36,832 nucleotides of DNA from an uncultured Bacteroides sp. (GCA_947074205.1 CAMTOQ010000032.1:1-36832), one strand, 5' to 3'. Counted from the first letter of the stretch, positions 16,697-25,043 are shown. Program-made: numbers and translations. The notes: generated by a model not told the origin, from the letters alone.

Positions 16697-16735
16697 AGCG
16701 CTATGGAATTTGGTTTCCGTAGCGCTTATTTCTTT
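16697..16735 (+). terminator. Intrinsic terminator after the alcohol dehydrogenase gene
   Basis: AGCGCTATGGAA (16697-16708) pairs with TTCCGTAGCGCT (16715-16726) with one G-T pair and a six-base loop; a T-rich run follows. Confidence 0.75.
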
Positions 16736-16860
16736 GAAATATAATAGCTGTTGGTTTCGCCCCAAGATTTATAAAATCTTGCCGCCCAATAAAAACTGTA
16801 TTCAAAAAAAGTTCTCACAGTCATTTATTTAAAATCTTGCACCGATTTCCATTTGTGATA

Positions 16861-17001
16861 TCAAAATCCTATTAACCACTTACAACCTCCTAATTCCCCT
16901 GCCACAGCAAAACCCTTTGAAAGAATATTTCTTAATGTGGGTGTGTAACTATAGTAAATAGAATTACCGTTTTCGTCATAAATATACTTTATAGTCACCA
17001 T
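16861..17001 (-). CDS. Possible small ORF of 46 residues, unrecognised
   Basis: An ATG at 17001 opens a frame ending in TGA at 16861-16863. The product starts MVTIKYIYDENGNSIYYSY and ends CKWLIGF; its composition looks protein-like rather than random, with no low-complexity runs. An in-frame stop lies a few codons upstream, so it is self-contained. No clear ribosome site or promoter was seen. It could be a real small gene, a remnant of a larger one, or chance. Confidence 0.25.
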   Translation of the reverse strand: MVTIKYIYDENGNSIYYSYTPTLRNILSKGFAVAGELGGCKWLIGF

Positions 17002-17222
17002 TCGAAGGTAGAAATTGGTTATTGTATGAATTTATCTAATACAATGGTAGGGAAGCAGCGACAGCTTCACACCAAATCCCCTTAAACAAGGAATTACGCA
17101 ACTCCAAGTCACCAATAAATCCACCTAGCTAGCGCTACTCAGACCTATAACATATGTCAATCGCTTTATTATTAGAAAGAATTGTAGTAATTTCGCGTGA
17201 TTATTTAATACAATAGTATAAA

Positions 17223-18641
17223 GTGGCAAGAAAGAAGAAGGAACTTCCCTTATTGGAGAAGGTAACAATAACAGGTGTGGCTGCCGAAGGGAAAGCCATT
17301 GCGAAGGTAAACGACTGGGTGGTTTTTGTACCCTACGTGGTGCCTGGTGATGTAGTAGATTTGCAAGTGAAACGTCGTAAGAACAGTTATGCAGAAGCAG
17401 AAGCTGTACACTTCCACGAATATAGTCCCATACGTGCAGTGCCTTTCTGTGAGCACTATGGTGTGTGTGGCGGTTGCAAATGGCAAGTACTACCCTACTC
17501 GGAACAACTTAAATATAAGCAACAGCAGATTGAAGACAATTTGCGTCGCATTGGCAAGATTGAACTTCCTGAGTTCTTGCCTATCATGGGATCGGAAAAG
17601 ACTCAATTCTACCGCAACAAATTGGAGTACACTTTCTCTAACAAGCGTTGGTTGACCTACGAAGAGGTGAAGCAAGATGTGAAGTACGACCAAATGAATG
17701 CTGTTGGCTTCCATATTCCTGGCGCTTTCGACAAGGTGCTAGCCATTGAGAAATGCTGGTTGCAGGATGACATTTCTAACCGCATTCGCAACTCTGTACG
17801 CGACTTCGCTTACGAAAACAATTATACATTTATCAATCTGCGCAATCACGAAGGTATGCTTCGCAATATGATTGTACGCACTTCGACTACCGGCGAGTTG
17901 ATGGTGATTCTTATTTGCAAGATTGACCAAGAAGAGGAGATGGATCTTTTCAAGATGATGTTGCAACATATTGCTGATGAATTCCCCGAGATCACTTCGC
18001 TACTCTATGTGGTAAACAATAAGTGCAACGATACCATCAACGATCTTGATGTGCATGTTTTCAAAGGCAATGACCACATCTTCGAAGAGATGGAGGGATT
18101 GCGTTTCAAAATTGGACCAAAATCTTTCTACCAAACTAACTCAGAACAAGCTTACAACTTATATAAGGTGACACGTGATTTTGCCGGACTAACAGGTAAT
18201 GAGCTAGTGTACGACCTCTATACAGGTACAGGTACTATTGCCAACTTCGTATCGCGCAAAGCCCGCCAAGTGATTGGTATCGAGTATGTGCCCGAGGCTA
18301 TCGAAGATGCAAAGGTAAACTCTGAAATTAACAGCATCGACAATACATTGTTCTTTGCCGGAGATATGAAGGACATCCTTACTCAAGATTTTATCAACGA
18401 ATATGGTCGTCCAGATGTAATTATCACTGACCCTCCACGTGCAGGTATGCACCAAGATGTGGTCGATACTATTTTATTTGCCGAACCGCATAAGATTGTT
18501 TATGTCAGCTGCAACCCGGCTACTCAGGCACGCGACCTACAGTTGCTCGATGCCAAATATAAAGTGACAGCTGTACAGCCTGTCGATATGTTCCCTCACA
18601 CTCACCACGTGGAAAACGTAGTGTTGTTGGAACGCAGATAA
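17223..18641 (+). CDS. rlmD: 23S rRNA (uracil-C5)-methyltransferase RlmD (RumA family)
   Basis: RlmD-type enzymes methylate a uracil of 23S rRNA at C5 using S-adenosylmethionine. The 472-residue protein has an N-terminal TRAM domain (about residues 10-65). Fe-S ligands are C76, C82, C85 and C178. A Rossmann methyltransferase domain contains VYDLYTGTGTIANF, then DPPRAGM, and the catalytic cysteine is in VSCNPATQARD near residue 426. The start is a GTG at 17223; no in-frame ATG gives the conserved basic opening. The RluA-type gene follows 15 bases later, pairing two rRNA-modification functions. The exact target base could differ, as in RlmCD enzymes. Confidence 0.92.
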   Translation: MARKKKELPLLEKVTITGVAAEGKAIAKVNDWVVFVPYVVPGDVVDLQVKRRKNSYAEAEAVHFHEYSPIRAVPFCEHYGVCGGCKWQVLPYSEQLKYKQQQIEDNLRRIGKIELPEFLPIMGSEKTQFYRNKLEYTFSNKRWLTYEEVKQDVKYDQMNAVGFHIPGAFDKVLAIEKCWLQDDISNRIRNSVRDFAYENNYTFINLRNHEGMLRNMIVRTSTTGELMVILICKIDQEEEMDLFKMMLQHIADEFPEITSLLYVVNNKCNDTINDLDVHVFKGNDHIFEEMEGLRFKIGPKSFYQTNSEQAYNLYKVTRDFAGLTGNELVYDLYTGTGTIANFVSRKARQVIGIEYVPEAIEDAKVNSEINSIDNTLFFAGDMKDILTQDFINEYGRPDVIITDPPRAGMHQDVVDTILFAEPHKIVYVSCNPATQARDLQLLDAKYKVTAVQPVDMFPHTHHVENVVLLERR

Positions 18642-18656
18642 TAGTTTAAAAAGAAT

Positions 18657-19592
18657 ATGGGAAAAAGACCAAGAAGATCGCCCGCCGAGAAGGCTATGGC
18701 GCAATATACCGACTACTCGGTGAAGGAACCGATGGAGTTGATGGAGTTTTTGGCAGCGCGTATGCCCGATGCTAGCCGCACTAAACTCAAGTCACTACTG
18801 AGCAAGCGAGTTGTGTATGTAGACAATGTGATTACCACACAGTTCAACTTCCCACTACAACCCGGCATGAAGGTAAAAATCAGCAAGGATAAGGGGCGTA
18901 AGGAGTTCTCTAACCGTCTGTTGAAGATCGTTTACGAGGATGCTTATGTGATTGTGGTGGAAAAGACGGAGGGTTTGCTTTCGGTGAACACTGAACGCCA
19001 AAAGGAACGTACAGCTTACTCTATCTTAAATGAGTATGTGCAACGCACCAATAAGCGTAGCCGTGTATACATCGTGCACCGTTTGGACCGTGATACTTCG
19101 GGCTTGATGATGTTTGCTAAGGATGAAAAGACGCAACGTGTATTGCGCGATAATTGGCATGACATCGTGACCGACCGCCGCTATGTAGCTGTGGTGACTG
19201 GCGAACTAGAGAAGAATTACGACACAGTAACTAGCTGGTTGACAGATAAGACTCTCTATGTAGCCAATAGCACTTATGATGATGGTGGACAGAAATCGAT
19301 CACACACTATCGCACCATCAAACGTGGCAATGGCCTTTCGCTAGTGGAACTAGACTTGGAGACAGGTCGTAAAAATCAAATTCGTGTGCACATGCAGAGT
19401 TTGGGACATCCACTAATTGGCGACGGACGTTATGGTGGCGACATCGCTCCTAATCCTATTGGACGCTTGGCACTCCATGCGTTTAAGCTCAATTTCTATC
19501 ATCCGGTAACTAATCAGCTGATGGAGTTTGATACACCTTACCCACCCGCTTTCAAGAAATTGTTTCTGAAGCAACATAGATCTGAACAATAA
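18657..19592 (+). CDS. RluA-family pseudouridine synthase
   Basis: The 311-residue protein converts uridine to pseudouridine in RNA. An S4-like RNA-binding region (about residues 22-80) precedes the catalytic domain. The catalytic aspartate is D144 in VHRLDRDTSGLM, and GRKNQIRVHMQSLGHPLIGD is the expected later motif. The N terminus is basic (GKRPRRSPAEK). It lies 15 bases after rlmD on the same strand and is followed by a strong terminator, so the two form an operon. The RNA target (rRNA or tRNA position) cannot be chosen from sequence. Confidence 0.93.
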   Translation: MGKRPRRSPAEKAMAQYTDYSVKEPMELMEFLAARMPDASRTKLKSLLSKRVVYVDNVITTQFNFPLQPGMKVKISKDKGRKEFSNRLLKIVYEDAYVIVVEKTEGLLSVNTERQKERTAYSILNEYVQRTNKRSRVYIVHRLDRDTSGLMMFAKDEKTQRVLRDNWHDIVTDRRYVAVVTGELEKNYDTVTSWLTDKTLYVANSTYDDGGQKSITHYRTIKRGNGLSLVELDLETGRKNQIRVHMQSLGHPLIGDGRYGGDIAPNPIGRLALHAFKLNFYHPVTNQLMEFDTPYPPAFKKLFLKQHRSEQ

Positions 19593-19594
19593 AA

Positions 19595-19640
19595 AATTCC
19601 CGAGACTGACAACCGAAACAGTCTCGGGAATTTCTCTTTT
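19595..19640 (+). terminator. Strong intrinsic terminator after the RluA-type gene
   Basis: AATTCCCGAGACTG (19595-19608) pairs perfectly with CAGTCTCGGGAATT (19619-19632) around a 10-base loop; CTCTTTT follows and an A-run precedes. Confidence 0.9.
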
Positions 19641-19692
19641 ATGCACCTCTGATTCACAGCGTATTAACTCCTACTTGGTAGCCATTAACATC

Positions 19693-19758
19693 CACCGTGG
19701 TGAGTAGCCTTTGCCAGCACGGTGAGTTGCCGTAGTCAGCAAGGTGGCTAGCCCTTGC
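19693..19758. repeat. Three imperfect tandem 22-bp repeats, non-coding
   Basis: Units at 19693-19714, 19715-19736 and 19737-19758 share cores GGTGAGTAGCC, GGTGAGTTGCC and GGTGGCTAGCC at exact 22-base spacing, with about 15-16 of 22 bases equal between any two by hand count. The third unit can fold (AGCAAGG with CCTTGCT), as can the second (ACGG with CCGT). The period is not a multiple of three, so they are not a protein repeat. Confidence 0.6.
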
Positions 19759-19823
19759 TAATAATAATACAATCCACACTTCTGTTTCCATAAACGGTGC
19801 ACACTTTTTCGAATTAATTTTCT

Positions 19824-19831
19824 TAAGTTTG
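19824..19831 (+). promoter_or_regulatory. -7 box for the secreted hydrolase gene
   Basis: TAAGTTTG fits TAnnTTTG, 81 bases before the chosen ATG at 19913. The -33 element is weak. Confidence 0.45.
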
Positions 19832-19912
19832 TGTTATTAAATAAAGAAGATTATTTGTAAAAAGACAGAGCTCTTTAGCTTGTGTCTATTAAATGATAAA
19901 AATAAACATACA

Positions 19913-20860
19913 ATGAAGAAAGTTCTATTTTTTGTAATGCCACTCGTAGCACACTTTATGAGTGCAAGTGCCCAGAATGCTCCACGCAATAATCTGAAGG
20001 GTTTCCCTGAAGCTATTCCAACAAATTCTGAAGTTAAATATATGGAGCAAGAAGCTGAATTGTATAAAGTCAATTATATACCTAATGTGGTATATGCGCA
20101 CAATGATGGCAAAGATCTTACTTTACAGCTATTCGTACCACAAACGAGCTCTAAGTCGAAACAGACCTTCCCTTGCATCATATTTGTAAAAGGATCGGCA
20201 TGGCTAAAACAAAGATTATATGACAACATACCACAAGTGTCACAGTTTGCCAGAAGAGGTTATGTAATAGCTTTAGTTGAATATCGACCAACCCCCGATG
20301 CAACATTCCCTGCACAACGCAATGATGCACTAGACGCATTCTACTTCATGAAATCTCATGCCAAAGAGTACAGCGTTAATCCTAACAATATGTTTGTTTG
20401 GGGCGATTCTTCGGGTGCGCACACTGCATTATTCACAGCGATGAGCGTTGATAATGACACTGTTCCCGAGATAAATGGTATAATAGCCTACTTCCCTCCC
20501 ACCAACTTACTGGTGATGAAGGATGACCCTACAGCAGCAACAAAAGGTGATGCAAATAGTCCCGAGGGACTTCTAATGGGAAAGATTGGCGTGGATGAGG
20601 ACCCTGAGTTGGCTAAACGCATAAGCCCTTGGTACTATATTGATAAAGATACAAACCTACCTCCTATATTTCTAGCTCATGGCACAAAGGATCGAGTAGT
20701 ACCTTTCTCGCAAAGTGACATACTTGCTAATAAGCTACAAGAAAACGGCAAGGAATATGAGTTTTATGCACTACGCAATGCAGACCATGGCAGTTGGGAG
20801 TTTTGGACCGAGCCTATGTTCGACAATGTAGAAGCATTTATAAAAAAGAATCTAAAATGA
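19913..20860 (+). CDS. Secreted alpha/beta hydrolase (esterase-like)
   Basis: I start at the ATG at 19913 (315 residues) because it gives a clean signal peptide (MKKVLFFVMPLVAHFMSASA, then Q21); the frame extends upstream to 19880 but that part is not signal-like. The nucleophile is S166 in GDSSG (164-168). The acid is probably the aspartate in HGTKDRVVPF and the histidine is in NADHGSWEF near residue 294. The oxyanion region reads FVKGSAW where many esterases have HGGG. It resembles BD-FAE/acetyl-esterase type hydrolases, which remove acyl groups from carbohydrates. It is probably exported to the periplasm. No sugar-degrading neighbour is present, so the substrate is unknown. Confidence 0.85.
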   Translation: MKKVLFFVMPLVAHFMSASAQNAPRNNLKGFPEAIPTNSEVKYMEQEAELYKVNYIPNVVYAHNDGKDLTLQLFVPQTSSKSKQTFPCIIFVKGSAWLKQRLYDNIPQVSQFARRGYVIALVEYRPTPDATFPAQRNDALDAFYFMKSHAKEYSVNPNNMFVWGDSSGAHTALFTAMSVDNDTVPEINGIIAYFPPTNLLVMKDDPTAATKGDANSPEGLLMGKIGVDEDPELAKRISPWYYIDKDTNLPPIFLAHGTKDRVVPFSQSDILANKLQENGKEYEFYALRNADHGSWEFWTEPMFDNVEAFIKKNLK

Positions 20861-20892
20861 TACTACTAAACTGATTACGGAATACAAGTGCC

Positions 20893-20932
20893 AAAAAGCG
20901 CTAGACTGTCCAGAGGAAATAGTTCTAGCGCT
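20893..20932 (-). terminator. Hairpin overlapping the stop of the first small lipoprotein gene
   Basis: AGCGCTAGA (20897-20905) pairs perfectly with TCTAGCGCT (20924-20932). On the minus strand the stem is followed by five Ts. The right arm includes the TAG stop at 20925-20927. It lies between convergent genes. Confidence 0.6.
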
Positions 20933-21344
20933 CACGATCTAGCTCGATCCTATTTACATACTTACCGTTGGAATAGAGATCACCAAACAAGTAGAGGTTT
21001 CCTACTGTGACATTTCTTATTTCAAGCATAGGAAGATTTCTTCCATAGTCAAGAAAAAGAGTCCCATTATTGACCCACCAACGTACATCAAGTGTTGTGG
21101 CTTTGTAGCCACTGTTCGCATAGTATTGCTCATCATAGGCATAATCATTAGCCTTAAACGTGATATAACTAACAACAGGTCGTCCGTTGTAATTAAAGTA
21201 AAGGTCACCAAAATAGGTATCGCCAATAAGATCCCGATAAATACTATGATCATCTTGATCGTCACACGAAATGAAACCAATCGTTGCAATCAATAAAAGA
21301 ACAAGAATACCTATTCTCTGAATTTTTATTGCTATTGTCTTCAT
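20925..21344 (-). CDS. Small lipoprotein of unknown function, paralogue A
   Basis: A 139-residue protein with a lipoprotein signal ending at C27 in GFISC, followed by DDQDD. The mature part is rich in tyrosine, aspartate and aromatic residues (TYFGDLYF, RWWVNNGTL, PMLEIRN), which suggests a beta-rich small domain. I do not recognise the family. It aligns without gaps to the gene at 21702-22112 over the 113 residues from the lipid cysteine, with 81 identical by hand count, so the two arose by tandem duplication. It is probably attached to the inner or outer membrane. No partner gene points to a role. Confidence 0.8.
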   Translation of the reverse strand: MKTIAIKIQRIGILVLLLIATIGFISCDDQDDHSIYRDLIGDTYFGDLYFNYNGRPVVSYITFKANDYAYDEQYYANSGYKATTLDVRWWVNNGTLFLDYGRNLPMLEIRNVTVGNLYLFGDLYSNGKYVNRIELDRER

Positions 21345-21462
21345 TGCAGAATTCGTATTAAATTAATAATAAATTAGCAGACTGAGACATATTCTCTATT
21401 ATCGCCCAGACATAAATAATGTAGGGAAGACCGACTCCAACATTAACGAAAGTCTTTACTCA

Positions 21463-21488
21463 ATTGTTTACCGGATAGCGTAAACAAT
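21463..21488. repeat. Inverted repeat, operator-like
   Basis: ATTGTTTAC (21463-21471) and GTAAACAAT (21480-21488) are perfect 9-base arms with an 8-base spacer. Flanking copies of TCTTTACT lie on both sides as a direct repeat. It sits about 120 bases upstream of paralogue A. It lacks a T tract, so it is less likely to be a terminator. Confidence 0.45.
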
Positions 21489-21562
21489 CTTTACTTAACA
21501 ACAGCATTTAACTAACTCCTCAATGCTGAGTTATTGGTTTAACAAAAAGTGTAAATGCGAAT

Positions 21563-21616
21563 AATACAAAAGCGCGAGATTGCCTTAATTGACATTCTCG
21601 CGCTTTTGTATTGTTT
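21563..21616 (-). terminator. Strong hairpin terminator downstream of lipoprotein paralogue B
   Basis: AATACAAAAGCGCGAGA (21563-21579) pairs perfectly over 17 bases with TCTCGCGCTTTTGTATT (21596-21612) around a 16-base loop. It lies about 90 bases after the stop of the gene at 21702 and could act in both directions. Confidence 0.75.
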
Positions 21617-21701
21617 TATAGGTTGAATACTGATTATTAAAAACAGCCCTTGATAACCATTAATATAATGGATAATAGCCGTTAGAATAGTAAACCGGAA
21701 T

Positions 21702-22112
21702 TTATCGTTCGCGTTCTAATTCTATACGATTTACGTAGGCACCATCTGAATATAAATCACCATGCAGATAAAGTCCGCCCACCACAATATTTCTGATTTC
21801 AAGCATAGGCAGATACTTACCATAGTCCAAATAAAGAGTCCCATTGCTAACCCACCAACGCAGATCTAATGTGGTCGCTCTATTTCCATTGTCAAAATAA
21901 TATTGCTCATCGATGGCATAATCACTAGTTTTGAATGTGATATAACTTTCAACGGGATACTCATCGTAATAGAAGTATAGATCTCCAAAGTAAGTATTAT
22001 CAATTAACCCGCTGTAAATAGCGTTATCATCTTGATCTTCGCAAGACGTAAAACCAATTGATGTCACTAATAAGAGAGTAAAAACGCAGAATTTTAGTAG
22101 CTTCGCCTTCAT
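21702..22112 (-). CDS. Small lipoprotein of unknown function, paralogue B
   Basis: A 136-residue protein with signal and lipid cysteine C24 in GFTSC followed by EDQDD. The mature sequence is the same length as paralogue A and shares the TYFGDLYF, ATTLD, RWWV, NGTL, PMLEIRN and YVNRIEL stretches. The conserved WWV/NGTL core and tyrosines probably form the fold. Unlike paralogue A it has a clear Bacteroides -7 box upstream (22145-22152), so the two may be expressed differently. It is divergent from the radical SAM gene. The family is unrecognised and no function is proposed. Confidence 0.8.
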   Translation of the reverse strand: MKAKLLKFCVFTLLLVTSIGFTSCEDQDDNAIYSGLIDNTYFGDLYFYYDEYPVESYITFKTSDYAIDEQYYFDNGNRATTLDLRWWVSNGTLYLDYGKYLPMLEIRNIVVGGLYLHGDLYSDGAYVNRIELERER

Positions 22113-22144
22113 TGTAAATAGTTGTTTCTAATTAATAATGGATG

Positions 22145-22152
22145 CAAATATA
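22145..22152 (-). promoter_or_regulatory. -7 box for lipoprotein paralogue B
   Basis: The minus-strand octamer fits TAnnTTTG (reads CAAATATA on the plus strand). The predicted start is about 26 bases before the ATG at 22112. Confidence 0.5.
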
Positions 22153-22184
22153 GCCTAATTCACTTAGAACGGCCAACATTTTCG

Positions 22185-22192
22185 TAACTTTG
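22185..22192 (+). promoter_or_regulatory. -7 box for the radical SAM gene
   Basis: TAACTTTG fits TAnnTTTG, 29 bases before the ATG at 22222. Confidence 0.5.
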
Positions 22193-22221
22193 TACAACTA
22201 TCAAGATAAGAATACAGCTAC

Positions 22222-23859
22222 ATGAAAATACTCTGGCTCGACCTAAACAGCTCTTACGCACACTCCTCTTTGGCACTTCCTGCCCTCCATGCACAAATGA
22301 TGGATGACACTTCTATACAGTGGGAACGGCTTTCTACCACTATCAACGAGAACCTAGGACCTGTGGTTTGTCAGATTCAACAAGCCCAACCCGATGTGAT
22401 AGCGGCCACCAATTGGCTGTTCACACACGAACAGTTAATTCATATTTTAGGAAGAGTGAGTAGACTATTGCCTCAATGCCAAATAGTATTGGGCGGTCCT
22501 GAATTTCTAGGAGGGAATGAGGAGTTTTTACGTGTCAACTCATTTGTTACCGCAGTGTTTCGCGGTGAAGGCGAAGAATCGTTTCCGCAATGGGTGAGCT
22601 GTAGCAAAGATTTATCAGCATGGAAAGATGTTCCTGGACTTTGCTATATCGATGCTGACGGTGTTTATCAAGACAATGGAGTAGCCAAGGTAGCTAAGTT
22701 TGAGGAGTTGATTGCCCCCGAGGAGAGTTCTTTCTTTAATTGGGACAAGCCTTTTGTACAGTTAGAAACCACACGAGGTTGTTTCAACACTTGTGCGTTC
22801 TGCGTGAGCGGAGGTGAGAAACCTGTACGCTCACTATCCTTAGATATGATTGAGAAGAGATTGGAACGAATTCATGCCAATGGAATAAAAAACGTGCGTG
22901 TGCTCGATAGAACATTTAATTATAATATCCGCCACGCCAAAGCATTGCTACAACTATTCCTAAAGTTTGCTCCTGATATCTGTTTTCATCTTGAAATACA
23001 TCCAGCCTTACTTACGGCAGAACTTCGAGAGGAACTACGACAGCTCCCAAAAGGATTGCTCCATCTCGAAGCGGGCATACAGAGCTTGCGTGAACCTGTT
23101 TTAGAAACAAGCCGACGAGCTGGGAAACTGGCCGATGCCTTGGAAGGGTTGAAATTTCTCTGCACATTGCCGCAAATGGAGACACATGCCGACCTTATCG
23201 CGGGTTTGCCTTTGTACACGCTGAGTGATATGATAGAGGATGTACATACATTGGCGCAGTATGGCGCTGGAGAGATACAGTTAGAATCGCTAAAGTTGCT
23301 TCCAGGGACAGAAATGCGACGAAGGGCAGCCGAACTAGGGCTTTGCTTTTCTCCTTATCCGCCTTACGAAGTGCTTCAGACACGCGAAATATCTGCCAAC
23401 GAACTACAAACAGCACGTCAACTATCACGACTGCTCGATGGATATTATAATGTAAAAGCTTGGCAAGAGGTGATGCGTAGTTTAATGTTAGAGCATCCTG
23501 AGTTTCTAATCTCGTTCTTAAATCATCTGGCCGAACACAACTGGATTGAGCAGCCTATGAGCCTCGAACGTCGTGGTGTGATACTCTATGAATACTGCAA
23601 ATCCAACTATCCACATCATCAAGACAATGTAACAGTGGCGTGGATAGAAGCTGGCTTGTCGCTTAAAAAACAACCGGCAGAAAAGGTCCGTACCAAGGGG
23701 CAAAAGCCTCCTCAATACTGGACAATTCTGGAAGGTGAGTACAAAGAAAACCTCCGCTTATGTTTCCTACCCTTAGATCATGAAGCCGATAAGGGCTACT
23801 GGTTTGGTTTTGAGAGCGAATGCCAACAGGTAAAACCTGTATTCAAAGCATTATCGTGA
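22222..23859 (+). CDS. B12-binding-domain radical SAM protein, DUF4080 type
   Basis: The 545-residue protein has an N-terminal cobalamin-binding-like Rossmann region (opening KILWLDLNSSYAHSSLALP; QIVLGGPEF at about 87-95). The radical SAM core has its Fe-S cysteines at C187, C191 and C194 in RGCFNTCAFC. The C-terminal part (from about residue 390) matches what I know as DUF4080. Such proteins use S-adenosylmethionine cleavage to drive radical chemistry; the substrate of this group is unknown. The gene overlaps the convergent glycosyltransferase gene by 9 bases at the tail. No neighbouring gene suggests a pathway. Confidence 0.85.
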   Translation: MKILWLDLNSSYAHSSLALPALHAQMMDDTSIQWERLSTTINENLGPVVCQIQQAQPDVIAATNWLFTHEQLIHILGRVSRLLPQCQIVLGGPEFLGGNEEFLRVNSFVTAVFRGEGEESFPQWVSCSKDLSAWKDVPGLCYIDADGVYQDNGVAKVAKFEELIAPEESSFFNWDKPFVQLETTRGCFNTCAFCVSGGEKPVRSLSLDMIEKRLERIHANGIKNVRVLDRTFNYNIRHAKALLQLFLKFAPDICFHLEIHPALLTAELREELRQLPKGLLHLEAGIQSLREPVLETSRRAGKLADALEGLKFLCTLPQMETHADLIAGLPLYTLSDMIEDVHTLAQYGAGEIQLESLKLLPGTEMRRRAAELGLCFSPYPPYEVLQTREISANELQTARQLSRLLDGYYNVKAWQEVMRSLMLEHPEFLISFLNHLAEHNWIEQPMSLERRGVILYEYCKSNYPHHQDNVTVAWIEAGLSLKKQPAEKVRTKGQKPPQYWTILEGEYKENLRLCFLPLDHEADKGYWFGFESECQQVKPVFKALS

Positions 23860-24951
23860 AGCCCAAAAGTCTAGGTATTGTTTAGCCACTTTGAGGTGAT
23901 CATGGTGACGCTTCACATATTCTATACTTTGGCTAGAGAGTTCAGGGATGCGCTCCTTATTTAGCAACAAATCTTTTAGGTTGTGATAGATATCTTCATA
24001 CGAAGGTGTCACATTAATGATAGGACGCAGCTCTTTCTCATTTAGTATGTCATAATTTTCTTCTTCCCCGCCACCAACTACTACTATTCCTTTTGACATT
24101 GCTAGTAGTGCGTTCATCGCGGGTGTATAGGAGTAAAGTTGATCTACTAAAACATCTGCTTGATTCATCTCTTTCTGATATTCTGCAAAGGGGAGATCAC
24201 AGACTCTTGTTACTTTACAAAGATGTGGGTAGTTGCATTCTAGTTCTTTTAATATGGGGTACATAACATCGGTGCCCTTCACTTGATCTCTATCTGACTG
24301 CACACCTATGAAGAAGTTGACTTTCTGCGGCACTCCTCGTACATGAGAATCACTATTGACCCCCATATCAAATGGTAATGGGATAAATGTCGTCTTATCG
24401 GGAAAGTGCGGTTGATAGGCCACATGATACTCCCACAAACAGGCAATGATACCATCACATGTAGAAGCAATCTCCTGATTGGCTCTCACAGTACCGCCGC
24501 GTAGACACTCTTCTATATCTTCTGTGTTGTAGGGAAAGTCGAGTGACTTATCTCCTACTCTAAAATCGGAGTAACGATACATATCACTTTCTAGACTGGC
24601 TTTGACATAGTAATGATCTGTGCCAAATGCCCCCATAAAAACTTTACGGTTGTGTTTGCGCAAAAAACGGTAGACAGGAAGCGTGCGCTCGGAACGAAGG
24701 CGTAAGAAAGGACAATGAGTGATTTGCACCACATCGAAGTTGCGGAAACGTTGTAGGTTGGTAACTATACGAAAAAGGCAACGCATCCCCTCTAAAAAAG
24801 AATCGTCTTTACGTGTAAGTGAGATGTCGCGCGGATAATCTTTCCAGCCTCCTCCATCAGAAGCGACGCACACCTCATGCCCCAATGTTCGCAAACCTCT
24901 TGCCAGTGTAGAGTGAACCCCACTGCAATCCCCTATTAGCAAAATTCTCAT
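23851..24951 (-). CDS. Glycosyltransferase of GT-B fold (glycosyl transferase group 1-like)
   Basis: The 366-residue protein begins with MRILLIGDCSGVHSTLARGL and GHEVCVASDGGG, the nucleotide-binding opening typical of GT-B enzymes that lack membrane segments. The C-terminal half has ADVLVDQLYSYTPAMNALLAMSKG followed by VVVGGGEE, the usual donor-sugar region. No specific sugar can be named. It stands alone, convergent with the radical SAM gene and not in a polysaccharide cluster. Its promoter box lies at 24985-24992. Confidence 0.75.
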   Translation of the reverse strand: MRILLIGDCSGVHSTLARGLRTLGHEVCVASDGGGWKDYPRDISLTRKDDSFLEGMRCLFRIVTNLQRFRNFDVVQITHCPFLRLRSERTLPVYRFLRKHNRKVFMGAFGTDHYYVKASLESDMYRYSDFRVGDKSLDFPYNTEDIEECLRGGTVRANQEIASTCDGIIACLWEYHVAYQPHFPDKTTFIPLPFDMGVNSDSHVRGVPQKVNFFIGVQSDRDQVKGTDVMYPILKELECNYPHLCKVTRVCDLPFAEYQKEMNQADVLVDQLYSYTPAMNALLAMSKGIVVVGGGEEENYDILNEKELRPIINVTPSYEDIYHNLKDLLLNKERIPELSSQSIEYVKRHHDHLKVAKQYLDFWASR

Positions 24952-24984
24952 GCTCTATCTATGTTGTTCATTAGTATTGTACTA

Positions 24985-24992
24985 CAAAGATA
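24985..24992 (-). promoter_or_regulatory. -7 box for the glycosyltransferase gene
   Basis: The minus-strand octamer fits TAnnTTTG, with CAAG (near-consensus -33 on the minus strand) 18 bases further up at 25011-25014. The predicted start is about 27 bases before the ATG. Confidence 0.5.
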
Positions 24993-25043
24993 GTTTTCTT
25001 TTTGAAATGACAAGAAATAATTATTGTGTGATACTATATCATG

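Larger units (their letters stand above)
16671..17222. other. 552-base gap between the dehydrogenase and rlmD
   Basis: It holds the terminator at 16697, an 8-bp inverted repeat CAAGATTT/AAATCTTG at 16763-16781 (the core AAAATCTTGC recurs near 16842), and a possible 46-codon ORF on the minus strand at 16861-17001. No convincing larger gene or RNA was seen. An imperfect -7 box TAATTTCG at 17188-17195 may serve rlmD. Confidence 0.6.
19593..19912. other. 320-base gap holding a terminator, a triplicated 22-bp repeat and a promoter
   Basis: No ORF of note. In order: the terminator at 19595, the imperfect tandem repeats at 19693-19758, and the -7 box at 19824. Confidence 0.7.
21345..21701. other. 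357-base gap between the two paralogous lipoprotein genes
   Basis: It contains a 9-bp inverted repeat at 21463-21488, a weaker CAGCATT/AATGCTG pair near 21506-21530 and the strong hairpin at 21563. No TAnnTTTG box was found for paralogue A and no coding sequence was seen. Confidence 0.6.

Noticed and set aside
17147..17160. Partial match (11 of 14 by eye) to the GTAACATATGTTAC palindrome upstream of rlmD
   Set aside because: The outer bases break the symmetry and rlmD is a housekeeping gene; the shared core is mostly CATATG and may be chance.
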